NCBI GenBank assembly: GCA_014898415.1
Contig: RCTD01000015.1
Location: 1,302,001 to 1,366,000, forward strand
Origin: Stromatinia cepivora
Lineage: Eukaryota; Ascomycota; Leotiomycetes; Helotiales; Sclerotiniaceae
Direction of reading: 5' to 3'
Length of the DNA stretch: 64,000 bases
Each line of letters begins with the position of its first letter. The stretch's first letter is position 1. Positions 58,467 to 64,000 of this stretch are shown in pieces. The notes beneath the pieces were generated by a model that saw only the letters and a list, made by a program, of their open reading frames with translations, had not been told where the DNA came from and ran no database searches. The translations under genes were made by a program, and so were the position numbers.

Positions 58467-60736
58467 TTGTTCGGGTCGACCCAAATGACGCGGACAGTAG
58501 ACACTAATTATTTAGCTTCGACCCCGGAAACCAGAAATTTGTTATTTCCAAAATCCGAGAAGATGGCGAGAAAATCAAATGTAATAACAAATATGTCCGG
58601 TATAGAAAATAATTTGTTGGTGGTGAGGTTGATTAGGAAGTTGTACTTTCAGAAATCAAATCCGTAATGAATCCTGATGTGTTCTGAGACAAATGGCGAA
58701 ACTGTTAATTGTGGCTGAAGGTACGAGTGTACCAAGAGAATAGTTTATGCAAATTCGTGGAGTATCCTTTCTTGGTATTTCCAAAGATTTTCAAGCGCCT
58801 TTCCACTGTAAGGCTGCAGACCCGTGAATCCGTCTTGTCCTTGTATCAAATGGTGGATAGTGGATTGGTAGGAAGCGTAGCGGTTATAATGCCGAGAAAG
58901 GCTGAGAGAATCAAAGGCAGGGGAAGTAATACAAGATGAACAACTTTTATTCAAATTGTCTTATATCAAGGATTAAACAATGTGAAAACGATCCTAGAGT
59001 AGAAATTGAGAAAAGTACCGGTAGATTTATCTAGGTACTGTATGTATGTAAAAAAGACTTGTCAAAAGCTTTGAACATTTGAATATTATTCCTCATATAT
59101 GATACAAGATTGAATGATTCCATGTAACCTTGGCTAGTTTTGTTGGTGAGCACTCTGAGTACGACGTAGATGCTAGGATTAAAAAAGGTCAAGGGTCCGC
59201 AAAATGACGCGGCCTATGCTACGAAGCCCAGGCGGGTATGTACTATGAAGATCTGAAAATCAACGGTCTGTGATTGGAGGAATTCATGAGAATAAAAATA
59301 ATAACAGGTGCATAAGGGAGTGGATTGGAACATTTGAGCTGCAAGAAAGACGTAGGGAAAGAAGGTAAGAAAGCATTCAATAACCAATGAATATCAAAAG
59401 TAATTCCCTCACTTGAAATCCTGCGCCTTAGACTTTCTTCCTAAATAGATTCAGGTTCCCTCAAAAGGAATGTAAAATCAGCGAATCGAATCATAAGATT
59501 CTCATCCAACAACTTCCCGACTTTTGTTGAATCTGCGCGTAATGTACAGTGTAGTATCGTACTATTCCCATCCACTGCACAAATCCTCTAGTGGGTTTCA
59601 AGCGTCTCTAATAGGAAAAAGAGGAAACATACTATTCATTGCCAAATTATTGGCGATAAATACTTGGTATGGCTTCACACGTCTTTCTTTTCCTAACTCT
59701 CGGATATGGAAACAGATCATGAAGCATTGAGGATGTGATACTCGCGACTAAGGCAAAGCGCGTTTACTTGAAACACCATCACACAGCGTTTTCCCCAGTA
59801 ATGTGAGCATCATGATACAAAGCATGAATAGAAATTGTTTTGAACTTGACCCAGAAGAGACGTGAATGGTTTCTTGGGCCAGGTCCCTTTTAGTGATCTT
59901 TGCATCTCGTTGATGGAAAATGGTTTCAATCGGATGAAAAGATATAAGACAGAAAGTGGATGGGGGGGTGGAGGATAGAGGGATGGAGAACACGTACTCC
60001 GGAGATACATAGCTAGCCTTACTTTCATTTTGGTTTGGTTGATGCTCAGCTTCTGTGCTGTAAGTTTAAATAGTTTAAATGGATCGAGATTTTCAAATGG
60101 AAAAATGGAAAGCGTAAACGCGGCATTGACCACTGAGTAGGCACAATTCGTAGTATATTCGTCATATCACCACTGTACTCGTAAGCAAACAGTGGCGACG
60201 GTGATATCGGATTTGCAGGGCACCAAGAGATCAGAACTCTATTTTCTATGGAGCCAGTGATTTCGATATGGAACTCAGCCACAGCCACTTTATTATTACT
60301 TACTTATTTTGCCAAGAATATTCAAACCCTCTGGCTCGATTTAACATTTATATTTTAGTATTATATTACAATAAAATACATGATTTTATTGTTATAATAT
60401 AAAAAAACTAGTAATTATCAATGATAGTCAATTGATAGCCAATTAATAGTTATTGGTCGATATCTAGACAGATACTTGAATCAAGACGGACCTATATATG
60501 CTCCGTATCCATCATGATAATGTTCACAGTAACTAACTACCTACGTATTCCAAATGTTCTTACCAGTGGTCTGGTTTGATTGAACTGGGGGGATGAATTT
60601 GGGAAATGAATGATACTTTTTTGATTCATTCTCCCCTGTCTTCTCACGCGGTGCCGCAAAGTTATCGTTCGTACTCTAAAATGTCCAGATGAATGAACAC
60701 AGCAGAACTCAAAAATTAAGACGAGATCTTAACACA
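58467..60736. other. Divergent intergenic region between protease and P450
   Basis: About 2.3 kb with near-normal composition. Open frames of 60-107 codons on both strands overlap each other, carry no domains and are not called. The motif aaATGACGCGG occurs twice (about 58482 and 59201). Promoters of both flanking genes should lie here. An AT hairpin is listed separately. Confidence 0.4.
60357..60402. repeat. AT-rich hairpin upstream of the P450 gene
   Basis: tattatattacaataaaat and attttattgttataata pair around a short loop (acatg). This could be a cruciform or the core of a small miniature transposon. No clear target duplication was found. Confidence 0.45.
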
Positions 60737-62576
60737 ATGGTGTTTTTCTATCCAGCAATCGTTCTCCTTTCCTTCCTTCTCTACAATGTATACTCACTGT
60801 ACTCGAACTACAGAAATGCATCAACATTGGGATTGCCCCGGATAATCAGTCCCATCACTCCCGATAACCCTTTATGGATTGCTTTTCAAACTGCTTTCAA
60901 AGTCATTGTACGGAGATTTCCCTTCGGAGCAACTTCTTTCACCAGGCATACTCGTCTGGGGTGGGAGTTCCATGATAGATTCCGTACGCACGTACGGCTT
61001 GGAGATGCCTGGGTTCTGGTGACGCCTGCAAGGAATTGGGTTTTTGTCGCGAATGCTGCCGCCGTGACCGATATATTCTCTCGAGGGCGGGATTTTGTAC
61101 GACCTTTATGGATGCTTGGTATTTCACTTCGTAGCTTGGGTCACGTTGTACTAACATTGATTCAGAAACCCTCAATGTCTTTGGACCAAACATTTCCACT
61201 GTAAGATATGTTCAAGCTGCGGCCGCTACTAAAAGCTAATAAGTGTTAGGCCGAAGGTCACGACTGGCAAAGACAGAGAAAGCTCACTGCCACTCCGTTT
61301 AATGAACAGAAGAGCCCTCTAGTATGGAACGAATCTTTTCGCCAAGCCGAAGATATGTTGCTATCTTGGTGCTCTCGGAGTCAAGATGGAATTACTACAA
61401 CATCGGATGATACCAGGACATTGGCCTTACATGTACTTGCATATGTAGCCTTTCAAAAGTCATATCCATTTGATAGTATCTCACACGGTGCAGCTGTAGA
61501 CCAAAATTCTTTAACTTATCGGGATTCTATCGCGGTCATTCTAGAAAATGTTCTCCTTATTATGGTTCTACCAGAGAAGGTATTCACTCTACCATTCTTG
61601 CTACGAAGCTCTCAACAAGTTGGCTGGGCTATCAATTCATTCCGTGAATACATGACAGCTCAAGTAGCAACCGAACGGGAATTAATTTGGAATGGCGAGG
61701 CCGGTACAGGTAACCTAGTCAGTAACTTGGTTCGCGCCTCGGATGAGGGTCTGGCAACAAGCTCAGAATATGGTAACAGCAGCAAACTCAAGCCTTTAAC
61801 CAACGCCGAAATCCTCGGTAATATCTTTGTCTTCAATTTTGCTGGACACGATACGACTGCTGTATCACTTGCTTATGGTATGCTTCTGTTAGTTGCACAC
61901 CCTGAAATACAGGATTGGGTTCATGAAGAAATTGAGCACTATGTAGGGGATCAAGACCCTAAAACACTGGCATACAATGAAATTTTTCCCAAGCTCAAAC
62001 GAACTCTTGCAGTTTTAGTAAATCTCCTTCCTGCTGAGATTTGATGCGTAGTGGGCTAACCAGCTATTTCAGTTTGAGACTCTGCGTCTTTATAATCCTC
62101 TTCCTGGTGTACCTAAATATACCGGTTCCAAATCTACCGACCTCACAATCGACGGTCGCACTTATCATATTCCTGCCGACTACTTGGTGGTTCCTCACCT
62201 ACAAGCCTTGCATACGCACCCGCGCCATTGGGGTAGCGACTCTTTGGTATGGCGGCCGGCAAGATGGATCGAGCATCCGGGAGGCCTTGAGCAAGAAACA
62301 TTATTTAATCCGCCGAAAGGTACATATTTTCCGTGGTCAGAAGGAATCCGGAATTGTCCCGGCAAAAAGTTTGCACAAGTTGAATTCGTGGCAACATTGA
62401 CCGCACTCCTCAAGAATCATATTGCTGAGCCTGTTCCCATCGCAAACGAATCGATTGACGCGGCCAGGAGGCGGACTTTGGATATTGTTAAAGATAGCAA
62501 TGTGGAGTTACTCTTGCAAATGGCAAATCCGAGGAATGTCTCTGTCAGATGGGTGGAAAGGTCAGCTAAGAATTGA
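60737..62576 (+). CDS. Cytochrome P450 monooxygenase (fungal E-class), 562 aa
   Basis: Four exons: 60737-61118, 61166-61200, 61250-62017 and 62073-62576. The introns (47, 49 and 55 bp) have GT/AG ends and branch sites ACTAAC, GCTAAT and GCTAAC. The start at 60737 (cacaATGg) is preferred over 60689 because it begins the membrane anchor MVFFYPAIVLLSFLLYNVYS. Motifs in order: C-helix W-x-x-x-R (DWQRQR), I-helix FAGHDTTA (AGxDTT), K-helix E-x-x-R (FETLRLY, created by the third splice), PxRW-type region WRPARW, and the haem loop FPWSEGIRNCPGKKF with the Cys ligand. It is an ER-bound haem-thiolate oxygenase that needs a P450 reductase. The substrate cannot be told. All motifs are intact. No biosynthetic partner gene lies nearby in the window. 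Confidence 0.93.
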
Positions 62577-63385
62577 CGTAAAGTAAAGGTCAAGGACAGA
62601 GGTGAAGCAATAGGCGAGTTGATTCTTAGGCTGCACTGCGTATGAACATCATCGAGTTAAAAATCATCTTAATCATTGGTCAGGCTGATAATGTTCTGCA
62701 TTAAGTCGTAGATTACATATAGTATGCATCCAAGATACTACAGGCTAGACCACTGTCAGCTCGGTGACTAGAGGCAGCAGTACTTGGATAATTGGAAATT
62801 TAGAACACTTGCCATATGCCTTGTTAAGATAAAAAATTCTATTTCTCTCTACCCAGCCTCCTCATCATAAGCATCACAATCTTCCACCAAATCCATTACA
62901 TCACTTGGAATATTATATTGCAATTATGAATTAGTTCTATGGTTCGTGTGAGACATGAGAACGATTTGATGTTTCGAGTTAGGGTATGGTAATTTCTTGA
63001 GGCTAGATTGGGGAATTCATAGATAACATTAGAATAAAAACTCAATTTTTATTTAAGATTATGTTCAGTGGATTGAGAATGTTGAGGTTATTTGGAATAT
63101 ATGCTTGTAGTCAGGTAATTCAAAGATGTTCGGAGATTAAAAGCTTTGAGAAATTGATAGTTTTGTATACACTGAAAGCTTTGCATACATTGTAAGTATC
63201 TGGAATGCGTATTGAGAGTTCTTCAAAATACCAGATTGCATTCAGACACTAAAGATATTATCTCCCTAATTTCAAACAGAGTCTTTCCCAATATACTAAA
63301 ATTTCTACCCGGGTATCTACATACATACAATTCACAACGCCCTTCTTCCCCACATTCCCCCTCCCCCTCCTCCTCTCTACCAAAA
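62577..63385. other. Convergent intergenic region after the P450 gene
   Basis: About 800 bases of mixed composition between the P450 stop and the stop of the edge gene on the other strand. It should hold both 3' untranslated regions. Nothing else recognised. Confidence 0.4.
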
Positions 63386-64000
63386 TTAAGCGCCCAAATC
63401 ATAATAAATACACGTGCCCGTTCTAAAATTATAAACAAACGCATTTCTCGTAATATCTTTATTTTGAAAAGCCAGCGTGCTCATCAAATCATGAATTTCA
63501 CCTATGTAGCGACGTTCGGTGGTGGGGACTGAATGGGTGACTTTGCGCCAGGAGTCAGGATCCGAGAGTTTAGTTTCGCGGATGAGATCCATTACCTAGG
63601 GAGAGAAAGTGTTATTTAAATGAATGATGAGATACGATGAGGCGAGAGAAGATGAGGGGGTGCAGGAGAGGTATTGGATGATGATGAATATCGAGAGAGT
63701 GACTTACATGGTCTGTTGTTTCGATGGCAGCGATAGGGCCATCTAAGAAAGATTGAACAACTGGGATGGAAACGTTAATATGCATGTTCTAAAGCACTAA
63801 GGATTTAGAAAGTATAACTCACGTGTTGCTGCTCTACCTTGAGCTTGGTCTACAATACTTCTTCTATTTGACCTCTTGCTCTTCGTACCAGCGAACAAAA
63901 CTCGTACGTCCTGTTCATGGTCACTTGGTCCTGTGTCTGGTTGACTATGTTGACGAGATAGTCTAATAAATGCATTAATATCCTCATATTGTGCAAATTT
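63386..64000 (-). CDS. Unrecognised protein, C-terminal 146 aa (runs off the window)
   Basis: Three exon pieces on the minus strand: 64000-63823 (open to the edge), 63760-63708 and 63595-63386. The introns of 62 and 112 bp have GTGAGT/CAG and GTAAGT/TAG ends, and the phases match throughout. The visible part starts with an acidic/polar stretch containing a basic patch (GTKSKRSNRRS), then LVQSFLDGPIAAIETTDHVM, LIRETKLSDPDSW, and ends TRNAFVYNFRTGTCIYYDLGA. No domain is recognised. The coding composition and consistent splicing support a real gene whose 5' part lies beyond the right edge. Confidence 0.75.

Noticed and set aside
59748..60288. Overlapping minus-strand frames of 80-107 codons upstream of the P450 gene
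   Set aside because: No domain, mutually overlapping, and no plausible splice structure was found. Treated as non-coding.
60737..62576. P450 and protease as a secondary-metabolite cluster
   Set aside because: No synthase, transporter or regulator gene is in the window, and the two genes are divergent with a long spacer.

Overview
The window looks like chromosomal DNA of a filamentous ascomycete (Pezizomycotina). The evidence is short introns of about 50-110 bp with GT...AG ends and CTAAC-like branch points, a tRNA-Lys(CTT) gene split by a 22-bp intron, a GPI-type aspartic protease and an ordinary fungal P450. It also holds a long AT-rich block of transposons whose stop codons are mostly explained by C-to-T or G-to-A changes, especially CAA to TAA, which is the signature of repeat-induced point mutation (RIP). 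A Sclerotiniaceae-like or other Leotiomycete genome with AT-rich islands would fit, but the species cannot be settled from the sequence.

Layout. 1-2260: a RIP-degraded Fot1/pogo element and tandem repeats. 2500-3490: an intact gene for a small secreted protein. 4080-5420: a dead Tc1/mariner transposase on the minus strand. 5422-6340: a 919-bp Mutator-like non-autonomous element with a perfect 9-bp target duplication, sitting about 300 bp upstream of an ankyrin-repeat gene (6641-7600). 8613-9060: the left end of a Tc1-like element, cut off by the retrotransposon block.

9061-50277 is a nest of LTR retrotransposons. Family 1 (Ty1/copia, about 8.2 kb, 309-bp LTRs TGTCACGG...CCGTGACA) is present as elements V (+), W, X and Y (all -) plus one solo LTR. 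Family 2 (Ty1/copia, about 5.5 kb, 166-bp LTRs TGTTGGAAAT...GTTAACA) is present as Z1, Z2 and Z3 (all -). A 1.7-kb gag-only Ty3/gypsy-like element and a separate 293-bp solo LTR are also inserted in V. The order of insertion is readable: Tc1 remnant > V > X > Z2 > Y > Z1 on one branch and V > Z3 > W on the other. Target duplications support W, Z3, the solo LTR, the gypsy element and Z2. Z1/Z2 and V/X show missing halves that imply recombination deletions, or an assembly collapse.

The most unusual feature is in family 1. Between pol and the 3' LTR, on the strand opposite to pol, lies about 1.5 kb of open reading frame seen in three copies (W, X, Y). Where one copy has a stop, another often keeps a glutamine or arginine codon. 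It encodes hydrophobic segments and no domain I recognise.

50278-53500 is AT-rich sequence without recognisable genes. It is followed by tRNA-Lys (53746-53840), a complete but dead Tc1-like element (54205-55587), a GPI-anchored pepsin-like protease (58385-56885, minus, one intron), a P450 (60737-62576, plus, three introns), and the 3' end of an unrecognised gene running in from the right edge (64000-63386, minus). The protease and the P450 are divergent and separated by about 2.3 kb. Nothing in the window ties them into one pathway.
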